From: Fidelibacterota bacterium
Lineage (GTDB): Bacteria; Fidelibacterota; Marinisomatia; Marinisomatales; UBA1611
DNA length: 64,000 nt
NCBI GenBank assembly: GCA_018658715.1
Contig: JABHUQ010000101.1
Span: forward strand, 1-64,000
Direction: 5' to 3'
Below the pieces are notes generated by a model. The model ran no database searches and had not been told where the DNA came from. It saw only the letters and a list, made by a program, of their open reading frames with translations. Shown in pieces: positions 16,853 through 26,030 of this stretch. Each line of letters begins with the position of its first letter. Position 1 is the stretch's first letter. Both the position numbers and the translations under genes were made by a program.

Positions 16853-17758
16853 TTGGGGGTGAAAAAACTAATTCCACCTTTGGCGGTCATTTCGGCTGCT
16901 CTTCTTTGGAGCTTTGATGGATTCCTTCGTCAAGAACTCCATGATGTATCATCCTTTTTAATAATTACCATTGAGCATACTTTGGGGGCCCTTCTATTTG
17001 TTCCTTTCCTTATCAAAGGTTGGGGTGAAGTAAAAAGTATGAATCAACGCACGTGGGTTTCCGTATTGTGGATTAGCATATGTGGTGGAATTTTAGGGAC
17101 TTTCTTTTACACAAAAGCTCTGAGTTATATTGATTATATAAATTTATCAGTTGTTGTATTACTTCAAAAATTTCAACCTTTCTTCGCTATCGCCCTCGCT
17201 TCTGTCATATTAAAAGAACCTATGACAAAACGATTTCTATCGTTGGCTGGGTTGGCAATGGTTGGAGGATATTTAGTAACATTCGGAAATGTATCCATTG
17301 GGCAATGGAACGATAAAATGGTTATTGCGGCCTTATTAGCGCTCTTAGCCGCTTTTAGTTGGGGAAGTTCTACTGTATTGGGTAAACATGCTTTAAACCG
17401 TCTGTCTTTTACAATTGTAACAGCATTGCGGTTAGCACTAACAGCAGTCGTCGCAGGCATTGTATTGGTCTATACACAAGGAAATATTAGCGATATTCAA
17501 TTAACAACATCACAATGGAAAACTTTACTCATTATTGTATTTTCTACAGGGTCTATTGCTCTTTTCATATATTACTATGGGTTACAAAGGCTCCCTGCGT
17601 CCCACACTGCGATTTATGAATTATTTTGGCCCATATCTGCATTAATCTTCGATTGGGCGATTCGTGATAAAAATCTAGTTCCCATTCAATTTTTTGGTGT
17701 TGCAATTCTTCTGGGGTCCATTATGATGTTGACTCAAGAAAAAACATCGCATGACTAG
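16853..17758 (+). CDS. EamA/DMT-superfamily transporter
   Basis: A roughly 300-residue inner-membrane protein with ten predicted hydrophobic segments in two EamA repeats. The first repeat contains SAALLWSFDGFLRQEL and ILGTFFYTKALSYIDY; the second contains LLAAFSWGSSTVLGKHAL and ASHTAIYELFWPISALIFDW. The family exports metabolites or amino acids and the substrate is not predictable. The frame opens at TTG 16853; a GTG at 16859 preceded by GGGG is an alternative. It overlaps the next gene (MFS) by eight bases, so the two are cotranscribed. Confidence 0.85.
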   Translation: MGVKKLIPPLAVISAALLWSFDGFLRQELHDVSSFLIITIEHTLGALLFVPFLIKGWGEVKSMNQRTWVSVLWISICGGILGTFFYTKALSYIDYINLSVVVLLQKFQPFFAIALASVILKEPMTKRFLSLAGLAMVGGYLVTFGNVSIGQWNDKMVIAALLALLAAFSWGSSTVLGKHALNRLSFTIVTALRLALTAVVAGIVLVYTQGNISDIQLTTSQWKTLLIIVFSTGSIALFIYYYGLQRLPASHTAIYELFWPISALIFDWAIRDKNLVPIQFFGVAILLGSIMMLTQEKTSHD

Positions 17759-19013
17759 TTTCACGCGACAGGATCATCGCCATAATTTGATTCTTAATAT
17801 ATTTCATGAATTTACATGGGGATTTGGGATAGCCTTTCATACGGTATATGCCATTGTTCCGTTATTTTTAAAATCCTTGGGTGCTCCAGATATAATTATT
17901 GTTTCTACTGCAGGACTTTTCGCCATACTGGTGGCAATACCACAACTTTTTTCTGCATTGATGGGGCGAAACATAAAAAATATTAAACGTGCATCTTTAT
18001 TGCTCCACGGACTTCCTATTTCAGTTGTTTTTATGATGGGAACAATTTATACTTTTTTTATTCCATCAGGTTCAAATGCATGGCTCTATTTTTATACTGG
18101 GTTTATTGGGTATGCTTTAGCGATTGGATATTTACTTCCTATCTGGGTTGAATTTTTAGAACATGCAACTTTAAAAGAAGAGCGGGGTCGTTTTTTAGGG
18201 ATTTCATTTGCACTTAATAGTGTTGGCGGTTTTGTAGGTGGCTTAACAGTAAAATGGATTTTGGACAGTTCAATTCCCTTTCCACAAAACTTTGGAATTG
18301 GCTTTTATATATTTTTCTTTTCAATTACCATTGGGTCTGCATTGTTTTACTGGTTTCGCATGAAAGAAAGGCGTTTGGATATTCCTCATAAAACTGTTGA
18401 GCAATTTATTGCCGACACTAAAAACATTATTGCGGGACATCAGAATTTTCAAAAATATTTATTAGCTCGTGTTTTTTGCACTTCTACTTTTCCGGCCATG
18501 AGTTTATATGCCGTTTATTGCCAAGATAAATTTGGGTTCGAAATTAGTGAAGCAGGAATATTTACAGTATTGAATGTGGTTGCTGGAAGTGGGGCAGCCT
18601 ATTTAACAGGAAAACTTGGAGATAAATATGGACATAAATCTTCCATTATTTTATCTTACTCTGGTCACTTAACAGCTGTTTTATTAGCGATTTTTTCCCA
18701 GTCAATGATGTGGGTTTATGGCACATTTTTCTTTTTAGGGATTGGTATTGGTTCCTTCATGCCAGCATCCATGAATTTAGTATATGATTTCGCAGGAAAT
18801 CGTGATACAAAAACATATATGGCGCTTATTGATACTATTTTAGCGCCCTTTGTTTTACTTATTATTATCGCTTCTGCTACACTTTCATCAATCTTTGGGC
18901 CTAAATCTGTACTCATAAGTGTTGCTGGTATGCTCATTGTTGGAATATTACTATTAATTTTTGTTGTAAAAGACCCGGGAACAAAAAGACAAATTGAAAG
19001 ATTTTCTTCTTGA
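17751..19013 (+). CDS. Major facilitator superfamily transporter
   Basis: A 420-residue membrane protein with about twelve hydrophobic segments. The cytoplasmic loop between the halves (about residues 205-225) is basic, and the second half carries the MFS-type motif TGKLGDKYGHKSS. It begins inside the end of the DMT transporter gene (ATGACTAG overlap), which indicates translational coupling. The substrate is unknown. The N-terminal half (FTWGFGIAFHTVYAIVPLFLKSLGAP) resembles permeases found with drug or sugar transporters, but not specifically enough for a finer call. Confidence 0.85.
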   Translation: MTSFTRQDHRHNLILNIFHEFTWGFGIAFHTVYAIVPLFLKSLGAPDIIIVSTAGLFAILVAIPQLFSALMGRNIKNIKRASLLLHGLPISVVFMMGTIYTFFIPSGSNAWLYFYTGFIGYALAIGYLLPIWVEFLEHATLKEERGRFLGISFALNSVGGFVGGLTVKWILDSSIPFPQNFGIGFYIFFFSITIGSALFYWFRMKERRLDIPHKTVEQFIADTKNIIAGHQNFQKYLLARVFCTSTFPAMSLYAVYCQDKFGFEISEAGIFTVLNVVAGSGAAYLTGKLGDKYGHKSSIILSYSGHLTAVLLAIFSQSMMWVYGTFFFLGIGIGSFMPASMNLVYDFAGNRDTKTYMALIDTILAPFVLLIIIASATLSSIFGPKSVLISVAGMLIVGILLLIFVVKDPGTKRQIERFSS

Positions 19014-19057
19014 TTTTCCACTGATAACCTTGAAAATTCCAAGCTGATTAGACAAAG

Positions 19058-19423
19058 ATGTATAAACCTCAACACACAAAATTATTCATTGTTTTCTTTG
19101 TCACCCTTTTTATAGTTGGGTGCCAAGAGGACCCAGAGCGTCACTTGAAACTTGGAAGCTGGTATCTCCAAAAAGATTTGGTTGACGAAGCAATTCTTGA
19201 ATTCCGAGAAGTGCCTCGCCTGTATCCAAATGATTTAGGGAAATTAACTCGTGAAGAATTTCAAACTTTAAGTAAAGCCCATTTTAACCTTGCGCTTGCA
19301 TATACAAAAAAAGGTTGGTGGAAATTTGCTTTAAAGGAGGCTCAAAAAAGTTTCGAACTACAACCTGGGAAAGAAAACCACGACTTAGTTGAATTAATCG
19401 AAATAAAACTAGAATCAGAATAA
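19058..19423 (+). CDS. Small TPR lipoprotein
   Basis: A 121-residue protein with a lipoprotein signal (IVFFVTLFIVGC, lipobox Cys at residue 22). The mature part has about two TPR-like helix pairs: LKLGSWYLQKDLVDEAILEF and HFNLALAYTKKGWWKFALKE, ending in SFELQPG. It should be anchored to the outer or inner membrane on the periplasmic side and serve as a scaffold. It follows the MFS gene by 45 bases on the same strand. The PAP2 gene after it converges. Confidence 0.75.
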   Translation: MYKPQHTKLFIVFFVTLFIVGCQEDPERHLKLGSWYLQKDLVDEAILEFREVPRLYPNDLGKLTREEFQTLSKAHFNLALAYTKKGWWKFALKEAQKSFELQPGKENHDLVELIEIKLESE

Positions 19424-19442
19424 TTCTATTCTAGCTTATTAT

Positions 19443-19922
19443 TTACACGCCATCTTTATTCTTGGTTTCTTCTAAGGGCTTACTTTCTATCTTCCAAATC
19501 CATATTCCAAGAATGAAAAACCCAATAAGCCAACCACAAAATACTTGGTCTAGGAAATGGACGCCTAAATAAATACGAGATACTCCAATAAGAAAAATAA
19601 CTATTAAAGCAGAGATCCATCGTTTATACCGATATCCAAGCCAACCCCAAACAACAACAGCCATTTGCGCATGCCCACTTGGAAATCCATACCCAGCTAC
19701 AGATATTTTATGATGTTCTACTGAAGGACGAGGCAGCGCGAATCCATTTTTTAGTAATTCATTTATAATTCCAGATAATACAATTATCCCCATAAAAGAG
19801 AGCCAGTCTCTTCTTTTTAATAACGGAAAAGCAATAATAATATATATGAAATAAAGGGGCACATTTCCGAGTAATGTTACCCCCTTCATAAATAAGAATA
19901 TAAAAGGGTGATCCATTATCAA
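19443..19922 (-). CDS. PAP2-family membrane phosphatase
   Basis: A 159-residue membrane protein carrying all three motifs of the acid phosphatase/PAP2 family. These are KNGFALPRPS (KxxxxxxRP), YGFPSGHAQ (PSGH) and SRIYLGVHFLDQV (SRxxxxxHxxxD). Hydrophobic segments flank each of them. Members dephosphorylate phosphatidic acid, undecaprenyl diphosphate or lipid A at the outer face of the inner membrane. The length is on the short side for the family but the motifs are complete. The substrate is uncertain; lipid carrier recycling or lipid A modification is plausible. Confidence 0.88.
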   Translation of the reverse strand: MIMDHPFIFLFMKGVTLLGNVPLYFIYIIIAFPLLKRRDWLSFMGIIVLSGIINELLKNGFALPRPSVEHHKISVAGYGFPSGHAQMAVVVWGWLGYRYKRWISALIVIFLIGVSRIYLGVHFLDQVFCGWLIGFFILGIWIWKIESKPLEETKNKDGV

Positions 19923-19944
19923 TCAGCCCAATATATTTTAATAA

Positions 19945-20727
19945 TTAAAATGCGCCTGAACGATGTTCTCCACCATCGCAATAAATGATTGAGCAATTAA
20001 TAAAATCTGCTCCAGACTGAAGAAGCATTGCAATAGTATTTGCCACATCTTCTGGTGTAGTTGTGCGACGAATTGGATTGCGTTTTTTAGTGTTTTCCAC
20101 CCATATTTCCCAATTATCTGTTATTTTTGTTAATGCTCGAGTTGGTGTAATTCCTGCTTGGACAGCATTTGCGGTAACCCCATATTGACCTAACTCCCAT
20201 CCGATTTGACGAATGATAGCTTCCATGGCAACCTTTGCAACACTTACTGGTCCATAACCTTCCATGGCTAAATAATTTCCTTCGCTGGTCAAACCCATCA
20301 CGCGAGATCCATCACCAAGCAATCCCTCAAAAAATAACTTCTGAGTCCAATATAGTAGTGAATTTCCCATAACATGAACTGTCATATCCATTTGACGTTG
20401 TGTAACCGGTTTTTTTCCAAAAAAGTTTGTTGTGGTTCCAAATGCAATTGAATGTAATAATAGCTTTAATGGTTTCCCGCCCGTGATTTCTTTTATTTCA
20501 GGAATATATTTATCCATCGCTTCTTCAGATGCTGCATTTGTATTATAATAGTGGCATCGACCACCTGTTAATTCGTTTACTTCTTCAATGGTTTCTTTTG
20601 CAATTTGTTTTGCTTCACCTCGGTCAAAGTGAAACCCAATGATTCCATAGCCTTCGGCTGCAAGTTTTTTTGCTGTTGCACCACCATGTCCGGTTGATGC
20701 GCCAAGAATTAATACCCATTTAGACAT
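19945..20727 (-). CDS. Enoyl-ACP reductase-like short-chain dehydrogenase (FabI/FabL-like)
   Basis: A 260-residue Rossmann-fold reductase. The N-terminal nucleotide loop is LILGASTGHGGATAKKLA. The active-site pair is Y-x6-K in YGPVSVAKVAME, the spacing used by enoyl-ACP reductases of the FabI/FabL type, where classical SDRs use Y-x3-K. SIAFGTTTNFFG and ANAVQAGITPTRAL align with FabI segments for substrate and cofactor binding. It is divergent from fabA across about 80 bases, so the two fatty-acid genes may share control. It would reduce trans-2-enoyl-ACP in the last step of each elongation round. A different SDR substrate cannot be excluded. Confidence 0.75.
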   Translation of the reverse strand: MSKWVLILGASTGHGGATAKKLAAEGYGIIGFHFDRGEAKQIAKETIEEVNELTGGRCHYYNTNAASEEAMDKYIPEIKEITGGKPLKLLLHSIAFGTTTNFFGKKPVTQRQMDMTVHVMGNSLLYWTQKLFFEGLLGDGSRVMGLTSEGNYLAMEGYGPVSVAKVAMEAIIRQIGWELGQYGVTANAVQAGITPTRALTKITDNWEIWVENTKKRNPIRRTTTPEDVANTIAMLLQSGADFINCSIIYCDGGEHRSGAF

Positions 20728-20810
20728 ATTTCCTCCAAAATTTAAATATCAATTTACCGAATAATTTGTGTACTCTCTCAACTATTAAATCATATAATAA
20801 TTGGGTTTTC

Positions 20811-21356
20811 ATGAATAAAAAAACATCATATACAAAAGAAGAGCTTCTCCAAGTTGCGGAGGGTGATATATTTGGAGTAGAAAACGGAAAACTTCCACAG
20901 AAGCCAATGTTGATGGTAGATCGAATCATAAATATCAACGATAATGGCGGCACTTATAGTAAAGGACAGATTATTGCAGAAATGGATATTGATGAATCAT
21001 TATGGTTTTTTCATTGTCACTTTAAAGGCGACCCTGTCATGCCTGGATGCTTGGGATTAGACGGCTTATGGCAACTCATTGGCTTTTTTTTAACGTGGGT
21101 TGGTGGCGAAGGTCGCGGTCGAGCGTTGGGTGTCGGCAATTTAAAATTTAAAGGTCAAGTTCGCCCCTATCATGATAAAATCACCTATAAGATTGATATT
21201 AAAAAACTCATTAAAAAACCTGTTTATATGATTTGGGGTGATGGGGAATTAAGCATTGGTAATCGCGTCATTTATATTGCAAAAAACCTTCAAGTCGGAC
21301 TCTTTGATAATTTGACATATGATTTTGGTGGTGACCCCACACAAGATACTTTTTAG
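20811..21356 (+). CDS. fabA: 3-hydroxydecanoyl-ACP dehydratase/isomerase FabA
   Basis: A 181-residue hot-dog-fold enzyme. The active-site His lies in WFFHCHFKGDPVMPGC and the Asp in LGLDGLWQL, both as in E. coli FabA. GRALGVGNLKFKGQV is also diagnostic. I start at the ATG at 20811 because MNKKTSYTKEELL aligns with the N-terminus of known FabA proteins, although the frame opens earlier at a TTG. FabA dehydrates 3-hydroxyacyl-ACP and isomerises the C10 product, giving unsaturated fatty acids. A FabB partner is not in this window. The next gene, ychF, follows after 16 bases. Confidence 0.93.
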   Translation: MNKKTSYTKEELLQVAEGDIFGVENGKLPQKPMLMVDRIININDNGGTYSKGQIIAEMDIDESLWFFHCHFKGDPVMPGCLGLDGLWQLIGFFLTWVGGEGRGRALGVGNLKFKGQVRPYHDKITYKIDIKKLIKKPVYMIWGDGELSIGNRVIYIAKNLQVGLFDNLTYDFGGDPTQDTF

Positions 21357-21372
21357 TTAAGGCTTTTACACT

Positions 21373-22473
21373 ATGGCACTTCAATGCGGAATCGTAGGAT
21401 TACCCAATGTTGGAAAATCCACAATTTTTAATGCGCTAACCGAATTATCAATTCCAGCAGAAAATTATCCTTTTTGCACAATTGAACCGAATCTTGGGAT
21501 TGTCAACTTACCAGACAACCGTCTGAACCGCTTGGCAGAAATATATCAACCAGAAAAAATTACACCAGCCACGGTTGAATTTTTAGATATTGCCGGATTA
21601 GTTCGCGGAGCTAGTAAAGGTGAAGGCAAAGGAAATCAATTTTTAGGCAATATTAGACAGGTTTCAGCAATTCTTCATGTTGTTAGATGTTTTGAAGATG
21701 ATGGCATAATACATGTGGATGGTAGTGTGGATCCTGTGAGGGATGCTGATACGATTGAAACAGAACTCTTATTTGCTGATTTAGAAACACTTGAAAAACG
21801 CCACAGAAAAACAGAAAAATTAGCTCGGTCCGGTGATCGTCATATGCAAATGGAGTTAGAAATTCTAAATAGACTGGTCGATCATTGTTCTAATGGTCAT
21901 CGCGCTAGAACATTTCAAGCGACAAAAGAAGAATTAGCGGTAATAAATACGCTACACTTGCTCACCCAAAAACCTATCCTTTATATTGCAAACGTTGATG
22001 AAAATGAAATAATGAATACTGAAAGAAATAAACTCGTACAATCATTATTTGATTATGCAGAAAAAGAAGGGAATAGTGCAATTCGAATCTGTGGAAAACT
22101 TGAGCAAGAAATTGCAATAATAGATTCTGAAGAAAAGGAATTATTTTTATCAGAGTATAATCTAAGTGAACCGGGGTTACATAAAGTAATCCATGCTGGG
22201 TTTGATTTGCTAGGATTGGAAACATACTTTACTGGTGGCCCAAAAGAAGTAAGAGCTTGGACTATTAAAAAGGGGTCATCAGCTCCTAAAGCAGCGGGGG
22301 AAATTCATACTGATTTTCAACGTGGATTTATTAAAGCTGAAATATTTTCCTTTAACCAACTTGATCAATACGGATCTGAGTCTGCCTTGTCTGATAAAGG
22401 GTTAATTAGGCAAGAAGGAAAAGAATATATTGTACAAGACGGTGATTGTATCTTTTTTAAGTTTAATGTTTAG
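21373..22473 (+). CDS. ychF: Obg-family GTPase/ATPase YchF
   Basis: A 366-residue protein at the normal YchF length. The P-loop GLPNVGKSTIFNALT has the characteristic N in place of G before VGKS. The G2/G3 region reads YPFCTIEPNLGIV and FLDIAGLVRGASKGEGKGNQFL. The base-recognition motif is the altered NVDENE type, which fits the ATP preference reported for YchF. A helical insertion and a C-terminal TGS domain (LETYFTGGPKEVRAWTIKKG, then FQRGFIKAEIFS) complete the fold. It acts in the cytosol on or near ribosomes. A hairpin terminator follows the stop codon. Confidence 0.95.
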   Translation: MALQCGIVGLPNVGKSTIFNALTELSIPAENYPFCTIEPNLGIVNLPDNRLNRLAEIYQPEKITPATVEFLDIAGLVRGASKGEGKGNQFLGNIRQVSAILHVVRCFEDDGIIHVDGSVDPVRDADTIETELLFADLETLEKRHRKTEKLARSGDRHMQMELEILNRLVDHCSNGHRARTFQATKEELAVINTLHLLTQKPILYIANVDENEIMNTERNKLVQSLFDYAEKEGNSAIRICGKLEQEIAIIDSEEKELFLSEYNLSEPGLHKVIHAGFDLLGLETYFTGGPKEVRAWTIKKGSSAPKAAGEIHTDFQRGFIKAEIFSFNQLDQYGSESALSDKGLIRQEGKEYIVQDGDCIFFKFNV

Positions 22474-22477
22474 ACAC

Positions 22478-22506
22478 AAAAAAAGGCAGTAATAACTGCC
22501 TTTTTT
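22478..22506. terminator. Bidirectional terminator between ychF and the acidic membrane protein gene
   Basis: AAAAAAAGGCAGT pairs with ACTGCCTTTTTT around an AATA loop. It sits five bases after the ychF stop and serves the convergent gene on the minus strand as well, since both sides carry A/T tracts. Confidence 0.85.
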
Positions 22507-22526
22507 AATACTTTCTTGAAGAAAAT

Positions 22527-23165
22527 TTATTCGTCTTCATCCTCATCTTCTTCGTCTTCATCTTCCCACTCATACTCATCGTCTTCATCTTCATCTTCTT
22601 CATAATAATCTGATGGATAAGCATATGCGTAAGGATCATAACCATAGGGGTGTTGTGCGGGTGCTTTTTCTACTTCTTTTTCCGCTACAGGTTCTGGTGA
22701 ACTTTCTTGTTTTACCACAATTACTCTTGGTTCAGTGGTTGAATCATCGGAAGATTCAATTGCCTGGCGCACCAACTCTTTTTCATTGGAGTTTAAAGAA
22801 CCCGACGTATTAGGTGAGAATTGTCCCCTAAATAACATTCCTGTAAGAACAGAAAAGAACAAAACAACCAACGAAATAAGAAGACCGTCAGTTTTAAATT
22901 CCATTCCGCCATGGATATTCTGGTTAATACCATAAGCCATAAAAACGCCTACGGATAATAAAACACCAAAAAGAATGATGAGATTACCAAGATGTGATGG
23001 AGGTTTACTCTCTACAACTAACATATATACAAACCATCCCAGTATACCAAATACTGCTACTGCAATGCTTAAAACATATGATCCTGCAAATAGAGATGCG
23101 AAAAATCCAATCACCGCTGATGCGGGAATAATGTACCCAACTCCAGATTTTATATCATTTGACAT
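22527..23165 (-). CDS. Membrane protein with a strongly acidic C-terminal tail
   Basis: About 212 residues from the ATG at 23165; the frame stays open a further 22 codons upstream, but those look non-coding. Four hydrophobic segments fill the first half (for example YIIPASAVIGFFASLFAG and LLISLVVLFFSVLTGMLF). A Ser/Thr-rich linker, a segment with HPYGYDPYAYAYPSDYY, and a tail made almost only of Asp and Glu follow. The tail resembles polyanionic ends that bind basic partners or cations. I recognise no family and no enzyme motif. Confidence 0.7.
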   Translation of the reverse strand: MSNDIKSGVGYIIPASAVIGFFASLFAGSYVLSIAVAVFGILGWFVYMLVVESKPPSHLGNLIILFGVLLSVGVFMAYGINQNIHGGMEFKTDGLLISLVVLFFSVLTGMLFRGQFSPNTSGSLNSNEKELVRQAIESSDDSTTEPRVIVVKQESSPEPVAEKEVEKAPAQHPYGYDPYAYAYPSDYYEEDEDEDDEYEWEDEDEEDEDEDE

Positions 23166-23316
23166 AGTTGAAACTCTAGTTATTTCCGGATTACTGTTCG
23201 ACAAATTGGCATTTTTTAACAGGAAAATCAAGATTTTTCAAAAAAGGTTTCTATATCATTATTTTCACGTTTCCATATCAAATATGTAACTTCCCATCCT
23301 TAATTTCATAGCTAGA

Positions 23317-24303
23317 ATGAACAAACAAATAAATATCGGAATTATTGGTACGGGTCATTTAGGCCAATACCACGTAAAACATTTTTTAGGTTTACCTAAT
23401 GTGAATCTTGTCGGCATCTATGATGTAAACCCAAAACAGACTGATATCATCCAGAAGACCTACGCTGTTAATTCATTTACTTCAATGGAGAAATTAGTAG
23501 AGTCCTGTGATGCATTATCTATTGTAACGCCAACTGAAACACATGCTCAAGTAGCAAAAAAGTGTATTGAAATAGGAAAACACGTTTTCATTGAAAAACC
23601 AATAACGAAAGATATTAAGGAAGCAGAAATGCTTGTTCGGCTTGCACAGGAAAATAATGTATTGATTCAAGTGGGTCATATTGAACGACTAAACCCTGCT
23701 ATTTTAGCCCTTAAACCATTTTCTGTTTCTCCAAAATTTGTTGAAATACAACGACTAGCTCCTTATACTATTCGCGGCACAGATGTTCCTGTTGTTTTAG
23801 ATTTAATGATTCACGACATTGATATTTTGCTTTCTATTGTTGATTCTTCTGTTTCCAATATTCGAGCGACTGGTGTTTCTATTTTAACTGATTCGGTTGA
23901 TATAGCACACGCTCGGCTTCGTTTTGAGAATGGAACCGTTGCGAGTATGGTCTCTAGTAGGGTCGCTCAGGATAAGGTTCGAAAAATTAAATTATTTCAA
24001 AAAGATTTTTATGCTACAATGGATTTGTTATTGGGATTAACAGAAGTTTATCAAATTAGCGATGAAATTGATCCTGATCTTTCATCAGATACAACAGCAC
24101 CATTTGAATATCATGGTAGAAAACGCATCATCGCCTACGAAAAACCTCCCGTTATTCAGTCTGACGCTTTAAGAGATGAATTAAGTAATTTTGTTGATTC
24201 AATTTCAGGAAATGCTAAACCAATTGTGGACGGAAAAGCTGGTCGGGATGCATTAGAAGTAGCAATTCAAATTCAAGATATGATTATTCAAGACATTCAT
24301 TAA
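23317..24303 (+). CDS. Gfo/Idh/MocA-family NAD(P)-dependent oxidoreductase
   Basis: A 328-residue enzyme with an N-terminal Rossmann fold (IGIIGTGHLGQYHVKHF) and the family's EKPITKDIKEAE motif, whose Lys is catalytic. The C-terminal alpha/beta domain contains DLMIHDIDILLSIV, with the conserved HD pair. The next genes on the strand belong to lipid A synthesis. One possible role is therefore GnnA-type oxidation of UDP-GlcNAc for 3-amino lipid A. A GnnB transaminase is not seen here, so the sugar substrate stays open. Confidence 0.82.
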   Translation: MNKQINIGIIGTGHLGQYHVKHFLGLPNVNLVGIYDVNPKQTDIIQKTYAVNSFTSMEKLVESCDALSIVTPTETHAQVAKKCIEIGKHVFIEKPITKDIKEAEMLVRLAQENNVLIQVGHIERLNPAILALKPFSVSPKFVEIQRLAPYTIRGTDVPVVLDLMIHDIDILLSIVDSSVSNIRATGVSILTDSVDIAHARLRFENGTVASMVSSRVAQDKVRKIKLFQKDFYATMDLLLGLTEVYQISDEIDPDLSSDTTAPFEYHGRKRIIAYEKPPVIQSDALRDELSNFVDSISGNAKPIVDGKAGRDALEVAIQIQDMIIQDIH

Positions 24304-24324
24304 CCCACTAACCAATCAAACCAA

Positions 24325-24900
24325 ATGCCAATTCATAATTTTTTTTTCAAATATAGAAGTTTTACTCCTATGCCTATTGTTTTCGCTATTATTTTTTATT
24401 CAAACATTTCTTTTCTAGAATGTATGTTGGGTGGTATTGTTATAGCTGTGGGAGAATATATCCGAATAAATGCTGTTATGTATGCTGGTGGAGAAACTCG
24501 GACTATAAAAGTTGGTGCGCCTGCTTTATGTACTGCTGGCCCTTACGCGCGAACTCGAAACCCGCTTTATATCGGAAATATGATTATTTATTCAGGAGTA
24601 ATTATAGCCTCTGGTGGACCTTATATGTGGAATTTACTTCTCATTAGTACTTTATTTTTTACTATCCAATATACTCTTATAGTTATTTTAGAAGAATCCA
24701 CTTTACACGATCTGTTTGGACAGCCTTATTTAGATTATCAAAAAAATGTTCCTCGGCTATTTCCAAGATTAACATCTTGGAAAAACGATGACAATCGAAC
24801 ACCTTCAAACTTTGTAAAAACTTTAAAAACAGAACGAAGAACCCTTCAAAATTTGACCTTTATCATTCTTGTCCTTTTACTTAAAAGTCAATTTTTATAA
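24325..24900 (+). CDS. Isoprenylcysteine carboxyl methyltransferase-family membrane protein
   Basis: A 191-residue membrane protein with about four hydrophobic segments. The ICMT/PEMT-type signature is GPYARTRNPLYIGN followed by EESTLHDLFGQPYLDYQKNV. In this fold the RxPxY/xGN region and the later E-x-x-L-x-x-x-F/Y segment make the SAM site. Bacterial members methylate small or lipid substrates that are mostly unknown. It lies between the Gfo/Idh gene and lpxB with short gaps, so it may act on envelope lipids, but that is positional inference only. Confidence 0.75.
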   Translation: MPIHNFFFKYRSFTPMPIVFAIIFYSNISFLECMLGGIVIAVGEYIRINAVMYAGGETRTIKVGAPALCTAGPYARTRNPLYIGNMIIYSGVIIASGGPYMWNLLLISTLFFTIQYTLIVILEESTLHDLFGQPYLDYQKNVPRLFPRLTSWKNDDNRTPSNFVKTLKTERRTLQNLTFIILVLLLKSQFL

Positions 24901-24917
24901 AGTTGATTTAATATTTA

Positions 24918-26030
24918 ATGAAATATTTTATTCTTGCTGGCGAACCATCCGGAGACCTTCATGGGTCCAACCTGATACGAGCTATTAAAAATTTAAAACC
25001 AAATTCATCTTTTTTTGGTCATGGTGGGAATAAAATGGCAAATGAAGGAATGTCAATTGTTGAACATATAGATACATTATCAATAATGGGCTTTACTGAG
25101 ATTATAAAACATTTACCAAAAATGTTAAAAATAATGAGTGAAACGATTCAATTAATTGAAGATGAAAAACCTGATAGAATTATTTTAATAGATTACCCAG
25201 GGTTCAATCTTAGGCTTGCAAAAAATATCTATCATTTAAATATTCCTGTTTCCTATTTTATATTACCTCAGGTATGGGCTTGGAAAGAAAACCGAATTAA
25301 AGGAATAAAAAAATATATTAACCAATCATTATGTATTTTTCCTTTTGAGCAAGGTTGGTTTGAGTCTCGAGGAATACCCGCAAATTATGTGGGTCACCCA
25401 TTTGCAGATCGCTCACCCATGGATATTTCAAAAACAACATATTTTGAAAAAATGGTTTTAAAGACAAGTGAGCCAGTTTTAACTCTATTGCCGGGAAGTA
25501 GACAGCAAGAGGTTGATCGCCATTGGCCAGTATTGTTAGATATTGCTGAAAAATTAAAACAATTAAATAATACACTTCAATTTATTGTAGGGAAGGGCGC
25601 CCATGTGTCTATCGAACCTTGTCCTAATTTTATCAAAGTTGAGCCTGATGCGCGAAAAGCTATGGCATTTGGTACAGCCGCAATAACAGCATCAGGTACA
25701 GCTACACTTGAATGTGCGGTTGAAGATATTCCTTTTATTGTATGTTACAAGTTTTCTACTTTATCGTGGATTATTGTAAAACATTCAACAAAAGTGAAAT
25801 TTGCATCAATGGTTAATCTTATTTTAAATAGAAAAGTTGTACCAGAATTTTTACAAAAAAATATGACAACAGAAAATATATCATCAGCCATTATGCCGTT
25901 ACTAGATTTAAAATCTCTTGAGAGAAGAAAAATGCTCAATGATTTTAATGAGGTTAGAAGATCGCTAGGTCTACCTGGTGTATATGATCGTGCAGCCAGT
26001 GCAATTCTTTTAAAGGATTCAGAAATATGA
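24918..26030 (+). CDS. lpxB: Lipid-A-disaccharide synthase LpxB
   Basis: A 370-residue GT-B fold glycosyltransferase of the normal length. It starts with ILAGEPSGDLHGSNLI, which is diagnostic for LpxB. Further signatures are IDYPGFNLRLAKN, YFILPQVWAWKENR, NYVGHPFADRSP, LLPGSRQQEV and the donor-site ASGTATLECA. It joins UDP-2,3-diacylglucosamine and lipid X at the inner face of the inner membrane. It overlaps the following acyltransferase-like gene by four bases (ATGA), so the pair is translationally coupled. Confidence 0.96.
   Translation: MKYFILAGEPSGDLHGSNLIRAIKNLKPNSSFFGHGGNKMANEGMSIVEHIDTLSIMGFTEIIKHLPKMLKIMSETIQLIEDEKPDRIILIDYPGFNLRLAKNIYHLNIPVSYFILPQVWAWKENRIKGIKKYINQSLCIFPFEQGWFESRGIPANYVGHPFADRSPMDISKTTYFEKMVLKTSEPVLTLLPGSRQQEVDRHWPVLLDIAEKLKQLNNTLQFIVGKGAHVSIEPCPNFIKVEPDARKAMAFGTAAITASGTATLECAVEDIPFIVCYKFSTLSWIIVKHSTKVKFASMVNLILNRKVVPEFLQKNMTTENISSAIMPLLDLKSLERRKMLNDFNEVRRSLGLPGVYDRAASAILLKDSEI

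Noticed and set aside
20766-20810. Upstream TTG start of fabA
   Set aside because: The added residues do not match any FabA N-terminus, whereas the protein from the ATG at 20811 aligns from its first residues.
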